A stretch of 64,000 nucleotides of DNA from Akebia trifoliata (GCA_017979445.1 JADQWC010000526.1:558001-622000), one strand, 5' to 3'; counted from the stretch's first letter, positions 20,482 to 32,162 are shown. Notes: generated from the letters alone by a model not told the origin. Made by a program: numbers and translations.

Positions 20482-20773
20482 CTATCAAACTCATTGATGG
20501 AAGTATGAGACTCTTGTCCAGCCTTCCCAAGCTTGTAAATCTTCTTGTTCATCTCCATCCGATGATAGTACACATTCTGCCTTGCCCGGGCATCTGTGAA
20601 AGAAACCCTGGCTGGATGCCAAGCTCCAATGCAGGCTACATTACACAAGCCACGGTGGGTCTTGCATGGAAGTTGAGTGACACCCCATTGAGTGACCACA
20701 CCCTCATAGCCCTTACCCTTGGTTACCCCGATGATATTAATCATCTCATCCTTCTGAAATAATGCATCAACAG
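20482..20773 (-). pseudogene. Captured ribosomal protein L3 exon, 3' half
   Basis: The minus frame reads [56 protein letters not shown], ending at donor GATAG|GTGAAG (20482). This is uL3/RPL3 of the large ribosomal subunit. Many missense changes at conserved positions (for example [18 protein letters not shown], where the family has R at four of these sites) show loss of selection. The exon is split at 20774 by a 3.6-kb LTR insertion and resumes at 24378. Confidence 0.92.
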
Positions 20774-21234
20774 TTGAAATCGCCTCGACCCTTCTTCACT
20801 AAATAGTGGATAGGGGTCCGATTTGTAAATGGGAGACTTTTGAGAAATGGGAGTCGCCACCTAGTTTAGGTCTAGGAATCATAAATAACTCCAAATGGAT
20901 ATGGATTGGTCCACGGATCAAAGATATGGGTAAGAGGTCAGATTACGAGTTTCAGAAGGTGTTATGTACTGAACCCGCCTGATCAAGATGATTGGTCTCT
21001 ACTACAATTCAAAATCATCCTATGGTTAACATACAAAGACTACGGTCAAAGTCACAATCCAATCATCATCATCAATTTATGTTGGGTTTTCCAAACAAAT
21101 CCTATGGCTAAAATTGTTCCAATTACATGATTATTCTTTGAATTCCACAAAAACAGAAGGATTTGAAAAAGCCATAATTAGTCCCATGATCTTGAATCAA
21201 TTAAGAAGTTTCACATGCAAGTATTTCTCAAACT

Positions 21235-21740
21235 ATCTCAAATAGGAACCACCAAATCATAACTCAAAGAATTTCCAAATTGGGAATCCGAAGTTCCCAA
21301 ATTATGATTCAAAAATATATGCAAAATTCCCAAATTAGAAATTTTTAAAAAAATAGAACTTTCCCAAAATAGAAAATTTCCAAAGATATCACAATTTTGA
21401 ATTAGGAACTTCCAAATTTCCATATGAATGTGAACCTTCTAAACATAAAAATGCAGAATCTTCTAAATTGGAAAATTGTTAAAATATGAAATTTCTAAAT
21501 TAGAAACTTATGAATATATTCTCCCAAAATAAAAAACTATGCAATCCCATATTAGAAAGTTTCCGAATATGAATTTTCCAATGATCCACAAATAATTTCT
21601 AAAAAGGAGAATTATACAAACAATGAAGTCCCAAATTAGAAGATTATGGATTTGCCACAAATCACCAAATTGGAAATTTATCAAACAACAAAAAATCCAG
21701 GATATCGTACTTACCAAATTAGAGATTGACAAATATCATT
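21235..21740. repeat. Degenerate short repeats rich in CCAAATT/GAAATTT
   Basis: Many imperfect copies of a CCCAAATT(A/G)GAAATTT-like unit inside the solo LTR. Open frames across it are artefacts. Confidence 0.55.
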
Positions 21741-22710
21741 GCATAAAATTTTCAAATTTGAAAGAAAAATCCACAAGAAAAATTTAATGTTCATCGAATC
21801 CTTAAACTAACCAAAACAAGCATGCATACATGACTTTCGATTTTGTCACAATAGTAGTCATTTAACAACATGCATATCTGTCAAGTCAAGGGGTACACTG
21901 ATCACATAGAAAAATCTTAAGATAATACAAAAAACTTGAACATCATCATAAATCATGTAAATCAAAATTGAGTGAAATGATCATAATAAAAAAAAACCTT
22001 TAATCCTTCTAACATGTAAAAATAATAAAATAAAAATAACAAATGAAAATAAATAAGATGGAGGCATAAAAATTTTCTCCTAACCTATCAACAACAAAAA
22101 GAACAAAATAGAAAAATAAAACTTACATAAAACAAACATTCTCCTTGACTTATCGATCTAAAAATATAGAAAAACTACATGAACTAAAAGCATCTCCTAA
22201 TCCTATCAATGAACAAAAAAAAGAGAAAAACAAAATAGGCATACAAAAATATTCTACCTACCTTATCAACATGCAAAAAATATAAAGGAACCCCTAATCA
22301 TATCAACATGCTAAAAAAACAAATAAGAATATAGAAAATACATAAAAATAAAAATAAAAAAAAATAAAAAAAAATTCCTTCCAATCCTACCTACGAGCAA
22401 AAGTAAGTAAAAATAAAAAATAAATACAAAAAACTAAAGAACGACCTACCTATAGAATGAAATAATGCCGAGTCAATTCCTTTAGGTCCGATCCAAAAGC
22501 TTGCGAGTATTCGTTGCTGTGAGGAGAGATGAGGGCATCGAGAGAGCCGTTAGGGGAGAGGCTGAGGAAGAGCGCAGGCAGAGAGAGTTGTGTTCTCGTA
22601 AGTGCTGTAGCAGTGAGCCAAAGAGTAACATTGTAGCAATATCACGTAGGGGCTGGGCAAAACGTGGGTGCAAGAGAGAGAGCAGGCTTAATGGCTGAGG
22701 TGTTGGTACA

Positions 22711-22836
22711 GCAATCAATAGAGAGAGGAGGAGACGTTTTTACAGGGAGAGAGAGGTGGTTGGGCGTTGGGCAGCAATCAATAGAGAGAGGAGGAGACGT
22801 TTTTACAGGGAGAGAGAGGTGGCTGTGCGTTGGGCA
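22711..22836. repeat. 63-bp tandem duplication
   Basis: Two head-to-tail copies starting GCAATCAATAGAGAGAGG (22711 and 22774), differing at only a few bases, within the GA-rich block (about 22500-23180) of the solo LTR. The high similarity means a recent duplication. Confidence 0.9.
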
Positions 22837-23339
22837 GCAAGGAATGTAGCTGCAGCAATGGCTGCAATGGACTGAGTTGCAGGGATGGGAGAGAGAGGTG
22901 TGAGGGACGTGAGAGAGATGAGGGGAATGGGGGGCTGTTGCAGTGGACTGTAAGGGATGAGAAGACAGCAATGTGATTATGGCAATGGGTGTATTGCAGC
23001 TGAAGGTGTTTTCTCCCACGAAGAAGAAGAAGAGAAGAAAAACCAGAAGAGAGCGCCGCGTCTGGGAGAGTCCGTTCGATAATGAGAAAGAAGAAGATGA
23101 AGACGTCAAGAGCCAGCAGAGAATGCAGAGAGAGAGTCGAGAATCCTTCTTTTTCTCCTTTTGAGAGAGAAACGTCTCTCTCTATTTATGGAAGACAACT
23201 TCCTATTTTAAAAAAACTTTGTTTCTTTTTTCTCTTTTTGTTTCTTTTTTTTATTTCTTTATTCCCTTTTAGGAGAATGATGGTGGGACGATCCCACGCT
23301 ACTCGTAGTTCGTTAATTCTTCGATGCTTACATCTTGAT

Positions 23340-23830
23340 TGGTTGATTTTGGTTGTTTTGATTTAAAAATTTGTTTAAAATTTTATTGGTTTAATTTTGA
23401 TTTCAATTTTATTGGTTTAAATTTGATTTCAATTTTTACTTTGAGTTTTAATCGGCCACTTGATTTATTAGTTTTGTCGATCGATTTGAATTTGTGGTTG
23501 AGTTTTACTTTCAATTTAATTGGTCGGTGAGAGTCCGATTTCAATTTTAATTTGTTCGTTGATTTTATTTTGATTTCGATTTGGATTTAATTTCTAATTT
23601 TAATCGTTTGATTTTAAATTAGATTTGAGTTTTAATTGTTTAATTTTGAATTAGATTTTAATTGTTTAATTTTGAGTTTTAATTGTTTAATTTTGAATTA
23701 GATTTTAATTGTTTAATTTTAAGTTTTAATTATTTAATTTTGAATCAGATTTTAATTGTATAATTTTGAATTAAATTTTAAGTTTTAATTATTTAATTTT
23801 TAATTTGACTTTAATTTTTATTATATTTTT
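23340..23830. repeat. AT-rich degenerate tandem repeat
   Basis: Recurring TTTTAATTGTTTAATTTTGA units with variation, near the 3' end of the solo LTR. Confidence 0.7.
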
Positions 23831-24377
23831 CTAAGGATCGAGATCTCTAAGTTGAGTTTGGAGGTTGAGGGGCATTTCGGCCATTTTTATGAATTTTTTT
23901 AAATTTCTCTGTTTTCATCGGTTTGGGTCCCGTTAGATCCAAAATCCTATTATGAGAGCAATGGTAGTACTTTCGAAGTCTTTCGGAGGTCCAAAATTTA
24001 TAAAGGGTATTTTTGTCATTTTGTCGATTTTTGCAGATTTTTATGAATTTTAACATGAGGTTTCTTTCAGTTACAACGTGATTATTTATAAGTTTCAAAG
24101 TCATGTTTTCCTAACACAACGAAGTCTCTAGGTTATCAAACTGTGTAGCGAATCTAAACGTATGTACTTGCTAAATCGGGTGTAAGGTGTAACGATCCTA
24201 AGCGTGTGTAAATTTCTATGTCGAGTCGTAATGAGTAGGGGAGATGAAAAGAGTGGAAACAAAATGAATCAAGGATAGTACTCACAAACCTTCGAGTTCT
24301 TTGCGATCATCATTAGGAATTAACAGTAACTAAGTGACGAATTGTCGAATTAGGCAGATACAAAAATGGGGTGTTTA

Positions 24378-24880
24378 CAACAGGAATCTCTTTTTCGAGA
24401 TACATCACCATTGACCTGGATCTCCATAAGGTAGGCTTTCTTCTGCTTTAGTCCCTTCATCTTTCTAATCTATAAAACCACAAATGGGGATGTAAAATAT
24501 AAATATGGCCAACTCAATATAAAAAAAAGAGTAAATAATCTCTAAGAAGAGAGGGAATACCTGGGTATGAGCCAAAACACGAATTACAGAACAGTACTTC
24601 TTCAATTTCTCCAGCTAGGACTGAATATCTTTCTTCCCTTCTTCAATTTCATATTTCTTTAAATACTTGGTGAATGCCTTCTTCTTCGACTTGCACCAGT
24701 TTTTGTAAAATCTCCTTTTCAATTCCTCATTAAGATGTTGAGCCCAAACAGTGTTCAAAGAACGAAGTCCACAAGGAGTTTTCACATAACCAACAACTCC
24801 AACGATAATCATAGGGACTGTCTCTATTATGGTCACTGCCTCACATGTTTCTTTCTTGTGACGCTCATTGGTTGAGGAAG
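24378..24880 (-). pseudogene. Captured ribosomal protein L3 exons, 5' half
   Basis: Two pieces on the minus strand. About 24880-24561 reads [52 protein letters not shown] and VIRVLAHTQ, then donor CCCAG|GTATTC; it has an in-frame TAG after KKDIQS (24615). After an intron, 24469-24378 reads IRKMKGLKQKKAYLMEIQVN and, after a deletion, YLEKEIPV up to the solo LTR. It continues at 20773. Order and strand are those of a genuine RPL3 gene, with introns present, so it is a DNA-level capture. It is not functional. Confidence 0.92.
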
Positions 24881-26300
24881 TGGAGGATCAAGTTGACCAC
24901 TAGTTCATTAGTTTCATTTTGTTTATAGATAAAAGAGATCCTATAAAATGAGAGGAAGATACAGAGGATGGAGATTGAGGTGACCTACCAAAACACAAAG
25001 CAAAACATGACCATGCGAAAGCTTATCCATTTTACTGTTTGCTAGGGTGAGTGGGGAAGTGCAATATTTCCCAAGATGAGCCAAATTAGTCAAGCCATTT
25101 CTCCTCAACAGCATCAAATACAAGCTCAACAAGTCGGCTTCTGTTCAAGATAACTTGAAGTATTGAAATGCACCCATATCGATACCAAAGTACAAAAAAA
25201 AACACAAATCAATAAAGGTACCAATGCAGATCCACAAATTTGAAATGCACACACAAGCATTTTCTTTTAAGTAAAGTAGTAGTAGGGATAACATTTTCTT
25301 TCACAGATATAAGGCCACAAAATTGAGTGCACACACAAGCATGAATTAGTTGCAATCAGGGATTAAAAGCAAAACTCAATGAGAGCAAAAGCCAAGATAC
25401 GTGCTTCCTAGAAGCTACATAGGAATTCACATTGAATTATTGGGAGAAAGGAAGACACTGCTTAGATAGTGATTCAATTCAAAATTAGCAAAAATATTCT
25501 GCAGAATTTAATCCTGCTAATCCACCAAAACAAGGAACAACATGGGCATACAAAGAGAACTCATGCAGCGGATCTGGCTTTTGAAGTATGAGGTGAGGGA
25601 CAGAGAGAGTCGAATCAGTAGAAGAAATCCAGTAAATGAATGAAGTATCCACAGTTACACATACAAATGTAGGGGAGTACTTATCAAAAATAAAAATGCA
25701 GGGAAAGCCATAGATGACATAGAAAATTCCTGAATTTTTTAACAAATAGGAAAAAAATGGCTATATCAACATTTATAGAAATGGTAGAGTAACATAAAGA
25801 AAGATAGTCCCCAATGCCAATAATTAATACTCATCTATCATTAAAAGAAAGTGTCGTCATACCATAGCATCACCATCTATCCAGCAAAAGAAGATGTGAA
25901 GTAATAAAAGGATCAAAAAGCGATGGCTAATCTTAGTAACCAAAGCTCTAGTATTTCCTCTATTCTTCCATTATATAAGGATCCTAGATTTGAAGATTTT
26001 GTGTACCAATGGGTGGAGAATGTACATGAACCATAATCTATCTGTTAAGTTATTTTTGTGGACGGGAATCTTGCTCATCTTTTTTTTTTTTTTGGTTATT
26101 TGGGTTCTTCCCTTCTTGACGAAAACGTTATTACTTATCAAATTGTAAATGTTATCTCTAATATATATATAGGCTAACAAACTCTCTTTTTTATGAGTAT
26201 AACTTTATTTCAGAAAAAAAAAGGAAGAATGTACATCAAATTAAACAAATATATTGCTGAAGTCTTTGATGTGCACTATACACTATACTCCAAGTGCTTA
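24881..26300. other. No gene recognised
   Basis: Several short minus-strand open frames (for example 25132-24941, 25745-25485) match no family I know. They may be intron sequence of captured genes. A T tract lies at about 26080-26093 and an ATATAT run at 26160-26170. Confidence 0.4.
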
Positions 26301-26301
26301 C

Positions 26302-26425
26302 CAAGCTTACGAACCCTATCTACAAGAACACCCAGATAGCGTGTAACTTGATCAAGTTTTGCTTTAGAGTACTCTTGCAGGTCACAAGCTTCTTGTCTCA
26401 ACTCCAAGTGATCTTCTTTTGCATG
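26302..26425 (-). pseudogene. Captured exon of a KIN-14 kinesin (KCA1/KAC1-like)
   Basis: The minus frame reads AKEDHLELRQEACDLQEYSK, then AKLDQVTRYLGVLVDRVRKL, and ends at donor CTTG|GTAAGC (26302). This matches the segment just upstream of the motor domain in plant kinesins KCA1/KAC1 (KIN-14), which anchor chloroplasts and influence cell division. Only this exon is seen; no P-loop or other motor exon is nearby. The rightward flank (26430-26796) looks like intron sequence. Confidence 0.8.
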
Positions 26426-26796
26426 CTATCAACAGATGTAACTCCAAAGTAATTCTTATATGAGGTTTCCTAATGACAGGCATTACCATTCCAACTACTA
26501 ACTTTATTATTAGTAATAGAAGAATTATGAAGAAAAAATAAAGAAAAAAATTGAAAATTTTCATCAAACAGACAGAATATGTATACTTGATTCTGCATAA
26601 ATTTTAGCAAAACTATTGACAGAAACTTGGTATGTGTTATTGATTTATATCTATAAAGGATCTTTTTTTGAGCAATTTGAAAATGTTTCTACTGATTACT
26701 AATACCACGTTTTATTGTAAAAAAATCATTACAAATAAGCTCCCAAATTGTAAACAGTCCTCATTTAACGTACAAAAGACAAAATTGTTGTGTCTT

Positions 26797-27111
26797 TGAC
26801 GTAGTGGAAGCTTATGAAGAAGTAGGCACTGCTTGCTTCTTGGAAAATCGTTCGAATCCACGAACCAAAAGAGTAACACACTCGAATCCACGAGCTTAGA
26901 GAATAAGATCTCAGAAAAGAAAAAAAAGATTCTTTATTGAATGAAGAGTTTTTCCTTACAATGAAAAGAAACAGCCTTTATATAGGCTGCAAAATCTACT
27001 TCTGCTGGAATTATAACTTTAGGAAAGAAATAACTAAAATAAGGAAAAATGCTAACAATTCAAAAACTATGAAAGATCTAATTAGAAGCATAAATCAAAA
27101 GTCCTAAACTT
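26797..27111 (-). repeat. 3' LTR of the gypsy element
   Basis: Starts TGACGTAGTGGAAGC on the plus strand and ends in AACTT (or AACTTCA if the TG of the minus-strand start is counted). It includes TTTATATAGGCTG, a TATA-like sequence, at about 26976-26988. Confidence 0.9.
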
Positions 27112-30100
27112 CAGTCCGCATTGTGACCAGTAACAATGCCCTCTTGCTTAGAGCATCAGCTACTCGGTTTAATTGACCCGCCTTATGCTTCAAAATGAAA
27201 GTGAAGCGTTGTATAAAAGAAATCCAGCGGGCATGCATCCGGTTGATGCTATTCTGGCTATTGATAAATTTCAGCGCTTGGTGGTCGCTAAATAAGACAA
27301 ACTCCCTCTGCACCAGATAGTGTTCCCAAACCTTCAAGGCGCGAAAAACAGCATACAATTCCAGCTCATAAGTGGACCACTTTTGGCGAGCTTCACTGAG
27401 CTTTTCGCTGTAGAACGCAACCGGTCTGCCTTCTTGAGAAAGTACAGCACCAATGCCAACAATAGAAGCATCACACTCTACTTGAAACAACTTGTCAAAA
27501 TCTGGCAGTGCTAAAATTGGGGCAGATGATAATTTCTCCTTGATCAGCGTGAAGCTCTGTTTTGCTTCCTCTCCCCAATGGAATTTTCCCTTCTTCATGC
27601 ATTCAGTAATTGGCGCAACTATCCGACTAAAATCTCTGATAAACCGCCTGTAAAATGTGGCCAAACCATGAAAACTACGAACCTCGCCCACTGTTTGTGG
27701 AGTTGGCCACTCCCGAATGGCACGAATCTTTTCTTCATCAACTTTAATCCCTTCAGCACTTACCACAAATCCCAAAAACAACAAACTGCTGGTCATAAAA
27801 CTACACTTCTTTAAATTGACATACAATTTATTTTGCTGCAAAGCTGTAAGTACTTCCCTCAAATGCGCAAAATGGTCAGATTTGTTTTGGCTAAATATTA
27901 ATATATCATCAAAGTACACCACCACAAATTTTCCAGTGAATGGTTTTAATACCTGGTTCATGAGCCGCATGAAAGTACTAGGCGCATTGGTGAGTCCAAA
28001 CGGCATCACTAACCATTCGTACAACCTCTCCTTGGTCTTAAAAGCAGTCTTCCATTCGTCTCCAGGCCTGATCCGAATCTGATGGTACCCACTTCGCAAG
28101 TCAATTTTCGAAAAGACTTTGGCTCCGGCCAGCATGTCTAGCATATCTTCCAATCGAGGAATAGGGAACCTATATTTAATAGTGATCTTGTTGATTGCCC
28201 GGCTGTCAATGCACATGCGCCAAGTGCCATCTTTCTTTGGGACTAACAAGGCTGGTACAGCACTAGGACTCATGCTCTCTTGCACCAATCCCTTCTTAAT
28301 CAACTCTTCTACTTGCTTTTGTAGAATCTGACTTTCTTTGGGACTCATCCGGTAATGTGGACGATTAGGTAAACTGGCTCCCGGCGTGAGATCAATCTGA
28401 TGTTGTATGTCCCGCATAGGAGGTAACCCATCTGGTAGTTCTGGCAATATAATTTCTTGAAATTCCTTTAACAAAGGTTTAAGCACAGGGGGAATTTCCA
28501 TAGATTCTTCGCCAAATTCTTCCCCAACTACCACAGCAAAAATCTCTCCGGATTCCTTAGTTTCCTTTATGAATTCGCTCCCATCCACTAGAAATACTGA
28601 CTTGCCCTTTGACTTCGGTTCAACAATTGAAAATTCCTCTTTTATGGGCCCCAAAACGATCTTCAAGCCTCTCTTCATGAAAACATATTCATTGGCACGG
28701 CCTCTGTATGTAGCATCCACATCGAACTGCCATGGTCGTCCCAAAATCATATGGCAAGCATCCATTTCCACCACATCACACACAACTTCATCTGCATAAT
28801 TCTTTCCAATTGAAAAATTAATGCGGTAGATTTCAGTTACCTTCACTTCAGCTCCCCGTTTAATCCAACCAATCTTATATGGTGAAGAGTGTTTCTCAGT
28901 TTGCAAGCCCAACTTGGTAACCATTGCTTTCGATACTATGTTTTCACTGCTGCCACTATCAATAATGACATCACAAACCCTTTTGTTCACAGTACATCTG
29001 GTTCGGAATATGTTATGCCGTTGAGATGGTTCTTCCCGTTTTGGTGCTAACAAAAGTCGTTGAACTACCAAAGAGCGTGACAGCAGCTCCCCTTCGTCAC
29101 CACCCGTTACCTCTTCCTCTTCATAATTATAAGCTGCTTCATTCTCGTCCTCCTCTGTCTCAAATCTGCCATCTACTTCTGGCTCCACTAGGTTAACGGT
29201 ACCTCTTTTAGGACATTGGTTGGAACGGTGTCCTGGTTGTCCACATCTATAGCACTTGTCAGACCCCGAACGAGCATAAGGGTTACGAGGTGCCACTTCT
29301 GGTGGAACAGTGTTTATTGGCCTTGTTGGACCTCCATTATTACCTGTCCCGCGAGTGGTGTTAGACACAGGTGGCTGAGTCATTGGGGCTTTACCTTTAT
29401 TTACTACAGGACGGTTATAATCAAAAGAATTTCTTGCTATGACTGTCGCCTTCGATTTGTCCAATTGAGTTTCCGCCTTAATAGCCAACGCAACGGCTTC
29501 GGTTAAGGTGTAGGCTGTTTGCATCGCGACTCGATCCTGTATAGCCCAACGTAGCCCCCCAACAAACCTAGCAACTTGTTGCGCATCTGTTTCAAGCAAG
29601 TTATTACGCGACGATAGCCTATGGAATTCCTCTAGGTAAGCCTCAACTGTTCTACTTCCCTGCTTACAATCTTGATATTGTTGAAACAGAATCTGCTCAT
29701 AATCTGGAGGTAGATACCTAGATCGTAACAATCGTCTCATCTTAGTCCATGTCCGAACCATCCCCTTTCCTTGTCGCATCCGTGTAATTTGCAACTGCTC
29801 CCACCAAGCAGATGCTCCCCCCAATAGTCTGTACGCGACTAATTTCATCTTTTTATCTTCAGGAATATCCATATAATCGAAAAACCTCTCGACTAATACC
29901 AACCAATCAAGAAACCCCTCGATCCGAAGTTGACCATTAAAACTGGGCAAGTCCATCTTCATACGAAAGGTTTGTCGGTCATGTTCCCCTTGGTAACCCC
30001 TCCGATTATTCCGAAGTATGGCTTCAACATCTTCCTCATCATCACTCAAGTTATCCTCATAGGCTAGCTGCCTACGTGGAATCTCTGGATGGCGTTCACG

Positions 30101-30313
30101 AACATCTTCAGCCCTCTCTCGGTAAGGTTGACGACCCATAGGACCGTCGCCCCGCTGATTAGTCCCTGCCGTAAGCCTCGCAAGAGTCGCTTGGACCTCT
30201 TGCAATGCTTGTTGGGTCTCACGCTGGAAAATTCTGAATTCAGCCCCTGTAACCATATTGTTTTCACGGTTACCGCCGTTAAGAATTTCGCTATCATTTC
30301 GTGCATTTGTCAT
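27104..30313 (-). CDS. Gag-protease-RT-RNase H polyprotein of the integrase-less gypsy element
   Basis: An uninterrupted frame of 1069 codons from the ATG at 30313. The frame is open further upstream, but that part lies in the LTR and primer site. Order: gag (about 100-290), CCHC zinc knuckle [14 protein letters not shown] (about 353), aspartic protease DSGSS (about 450), reverse transcriptase with YFDDILIFS (about 800), RNase H-like domain with VECDAS and FSDHQALKF, ending ADALSKR. Full-length relatives continue with an HHCC-DDE integrase and sometimes a chromodomain. Here the stop codon lies inside the LTR, 20-odd codons after the RNase H motif region. The catalytic residues I can check are intact. 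It could make cDNA but not integrate it without help. The lineage is probably a chromovirus. Confidence 0.92.
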   Translation of the reverse strand: MTNARNDSEILNGGNRENNMVTGAEFRIFQRETQQALQEVQATLARLTAGTNQRGDGPMGRQPYRERAEDVRERHPEIPRRQLAYEDNLSDDEEDVEAILRNNRRGYQGEHDRQTFRMKMDLPSFNGQLRIEGFLDWLVLVERFFDYMDIPEDKKMKLVAYRLLGGASAWWEQLQITRMRQGKGMVRTWTKMRRLLRSRYLPPDYEQILFQQYQDCKQGSRTVEAYLEEFHRLSSRNNLLETDAQQVARFVGGLRWAIQDRVAMQTAYTLTEAVALAIKAETQLDKSKATVIARNSFDYNRPVVNKGKAPMTQPPVSNTTRGTGNNGGPTRPINTVPPEVAPRNPYARSGSDKCYRCGQPGHRSNQCPKRGTVNLVEPEVDGRFETEEDENEAAYNYEEEEVTGGDEGELLSRSLVVQRLLLAPKREEPSQRHNIFRTRCTVNKRVCDVIIDSGSSENIVSKAMVTKLGLQTEKHSSPYKIGWIKRGAEVKVTEIYRINFSIGKNYADEVVCDVVEMDACHMILGRPWQFDVDATYRGRANEYVFMKRGLKIVLGPIKEEFSIVEPKSKGKSVFLVDGSEFIKETKESGEIFAVVVGEEFGEESMEIPPVLKPLLKEFQEIILPELPDGLPPMRDIQHQIDLTPGASLPNRPHYRMSPKESQILQKQVEELIKKGLVQESMSPSAVPALLVPKKDGTWRMCIDSRAINKITIKYRFPIPRLEDMLDMLAGAKVFSKIDLRSGYHQIRIRPGDEWKTAFKTKERLYEWLVMPFGLTNAPSTFMRLMNQVLKPFTGKFVVVYFDDILIFSQNKSDHFAHLREVLTALQQNKLYVNLKKCSFMTSSLLFLGFVVSAEGIKVDEEKIRAIREWPTPQTVGEVRSFHGLATFYRRFIRDFSRIVAPITECMKKGKFHWGEEAKQSFTLIKEKLSSAPILALPDFDKLFQVECDASIVGIGAVLSQEGRPVAFYSEKLSEARQKWSTYELELYAVFRALKVWEHYLVQREFVLFSDHQALKFINSQNSINRMHARWISFIQRFTFILKHKAGQLNRVADALSKRALLLVTMRTEV

Positions 30314-30342
30314 CTGAACAGGATTTTTGCTCTGATACCAAC

Positions 30343-30657
30343 TGACGTAGTGGAAGCTTATGAAGAAGTAGGCACTGCTTGCTTCTTGGAAAATCGTTCG
30401 AATCCACGAACCAAAAGAGTAACACACTCGAATCCACGAGCTTAGAGAATAAGATCTCAGAAAAGAAAAAAAAGATTCTTTATTGAATGAAGAGTTTTTC
30501 CTTACAATGAAAAGAAACAGCCTTTATATAGGCTGCAAAATCTACTTCTGCTGGAATTATAACTTTAGGAAAGAAATAACTAAAATAAGGAAAAATGCTA
30601 ACAATTCAAAAACTATGAAAGATCTAATTAGAAGCATAAATCAAAAGTCCTAAACTT
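30343..30657 (-). repeat. 5' LTR of the gypsy element
   Basis: Identical to 26797-27111 as far as I can compare by eye. The TG at 30343 abuts the primer binding site. Confidence 0.9.
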
Positions 30658-31042
30658 AAGCAGCAATCTAGTGAAAAGGACAACTCCAAATGGCAACTTC
30701 TGAAATTAAGCAGCACATTATTGCCAAAAATAGTAAAATGAAGGAACTTGCTCGAAAAACATCATAGATCCTAGCTAACAGCAAGAGTATTGGACAGCAC
30801 ATTGAGTCCAAATCAGCCACCGAATTTCATGCAATATGTTCTACATCAGTCTTCCTCTATATTTTGCTATGCTCTATTAAATTTAGCTACTTAGTTTGAT
30901 ATATGATGGTCTGAGTGACAAAATGATTAGGACATCAGTCCTTCCCCAGACTCATCTCTTGATAACACAAGAGGGTCCATCACAAAGCCTAGTGCGGAGA
31001 TCAAGAGAGAAAGAAAACTACTCTCTTGTACAAAGGTGCAGG

Positions 31043-31199
31043 TGTATGGAAGAATTCAAGCAAGCCTATGTACAAATCATCAAGTTGGGCTTCAACTTCA
31101 CATACCCAACACTTCTTAAGAGCTGCTCTCATCTATTAGCCCTTGAAGAAGGAATGCACATCCATGGAAAAGTTTACAAGTTTAGGTTTGATCCAATTA
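31043..31199 (+). pseudogene. Captured PPR fragment (PLS class), plus strand
   Basis: The plus frame reads CMEEFKQAYVQIIKLGF, then [20 protein letters not shown] and [12 protein letters not shown]. This is the N-terminal start of a PLS-type pentatricopeptide repeat protein (usual form: HAQIIKLG..., then LLKSC..L....G..IHG...K.GF). Sequence between the two parts is lost. Full-length proteins bind organelle RNA for editing or processing. It touches the chaperonin fragment that lies on the other strand. Confidence 0.7.
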
Positions 31200-31219
31200 A
31201 GATAATCAAGTAAGAGGAA

Positions 31220-31327
31220 TGCTTCACAAACCTTAACACCTTTGGCAATCAGACCTTGTGCAAAAACAATAGAGGTGGTTGTCACATCCCCAGCCTGCCT
31301 TACCAACTTAGCACCAATGTTGCAACA
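31220..31327 (-). pseudogene. Captured exon of plastid chaperonin-60 beta
   Basis: The minus frame reads [20 protein letters not shown] then [11 protein letters not shown]. This is the ATP-binding equatorial region of the chloroplast Cpn60 beta subunit, which folds Rubisco and other plastid proteins. Relative to the family about eight residues (the A-K-T-N-D part) are missing between RQA and GD, and the Gly after GD is Val. Both changes hit the nucleotide site, so it cannot be functional. Confidence 0.8.
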
Positions 31328-31942
31328 AAGTGGTAGTCCAAATTGAAAGATCTAATAGTTGTCACGTATTGCAAGGTTGAAAACAAGAAAATAAAAATAA
31401 TAAATCAAATAATATTTCACATACCCAAGAACAACATAACCGAAATGAGTAGCAGTCCCATTCCAATATCTCCCAGTCCAAAGAATTAGATTAAGAACCT
31501 ACAAATAGAAATTTACTAAGATATGAAGATTCATAACAAATCTCAAAAAATGAAGCTAATGGAATATGCTTTATGTGAATTAGTTACAATAAAAAAATCA
31601 GTGTGAATCACACAAGTCTTACAAATCTCCCCTTGTTCATCATATCTTCCATAAATTGAATTCTCTTCAAATAAATCCTTGATCATTTTAGTTATAATCA
31701 TTTTCTCTTCAATTAATATTAAATTAATAATAATAATTTAAAACTATCCAGATTAAATCAAATTTTGGGTTTACAATGAAGTATTTTCTCAACCACACAA
31801 CACTGAATTTTGATCTCAGGTCAATAATTACTGTATTAAGACAATTAATCCAAGTCGAATGCCAAAAAATTAATTTCAAATGTTCAAATTCAGAATCAGA
31901 AATTACAAAATAAATTGAAGCGAAGAACGATTCGATTACATA

Positions 31943-31944
31943 CC
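31943..31944 (-). promoter_or_regulatory. Putative 5' splice donor of the leader exon, nested CACTA
   Basis: Reading leftwards from the right tip, after the CT-rich block the minus strand has GAGCAG|GTATGTAATC, a near-consensus donor. It would join a leader exon (from about 32560) to acceptors in the captured genes. Confidence 0.5.
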
Positions 31945-32162
31945 TGCTCCATGTTCAACTAGACGTGATCCATGTAAATCTAGCTCCAGGAAGAAAGATA
32001 AAAAACAATTATCTTCAAATCTCTACAACTAAGCATCCACATATCATCAAAAAAATAAAAAATATGAGGAAAATTAGGGTTTTTAATGCAAAACAAAAAA
32101 TCAAAATTACAGATTAAAAATTATCGGAGAGAATATCAAAATGTAAAAAATAATAAAATGAA

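Larger units (their letters stand above)
20775..24379. mobile_element. Solo LTR, Tat/Ogre-like, inserted in the captured RPL3 exon
   Basis: The insertion begins TGAAATCGCCTCGACCC and ends GTGTTTACA. The bases CAACAG occur at both borders (20768-20773 and 24378-24383), so either a 6-base duplication or a 5-base one with one mismatch is present. Removing the insertion rejoins the RPL3 codons in frame. GGGAGTCGCCACCTAGTTT near the start is characteristic of large Tat/Ogre-type LTRs. There is no primer site, gag-pol or second LTR, so this is a solo LTR left by recombination. It contains AT-rich degenerate repeats, a GA-rich block and a 63-base tandem duplication. Confidence 0.75.
26797..30659 (-). 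mobile_element. Ty3/gypsy retrotransposon lacking integrase, identical LTRs
   Basis: Two LTRs of 315 bases (26797-27111 and 30343-30657) appear identical base for base. Beside the right LTR the minus strand reads TTGGTATCAGAGC, a perfect initiator-Met-type primer binding site. Between them is a single open gag-protease-RT-RNase H frame, but no integrase. The left LTR directly follows the RNase H end, and I see no normal polypurine tract. The flanking five bases differ (GTCTT versus sequence beginning AAGCA or GCAGC), so no clear target duplication is visible. Identical LTRs indicate a recent event. Confidence 0.9.

Noticed and set aside
26797..26806. TGACGTAGTG at 26797 and 30343 is identical to the right tip of the 8-kb CACTA (63001-63010) and looks like a CACTA end.
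   Set aside because: At both places it is the start of a 315-bp LTR, and at 30343 it abuts a primer binding site. No subterminal CACTA repeats are present. The 10-base identity is coincidence as far as I can tell.
30314..30427. Upstream ATG at 30427 as start of the gypsy polyprotein.
   Set aside because: The first 38 codons would lie in the LTR and the primer binding site. The ATG at 30313 is just after the primer site and is the natural gag start.
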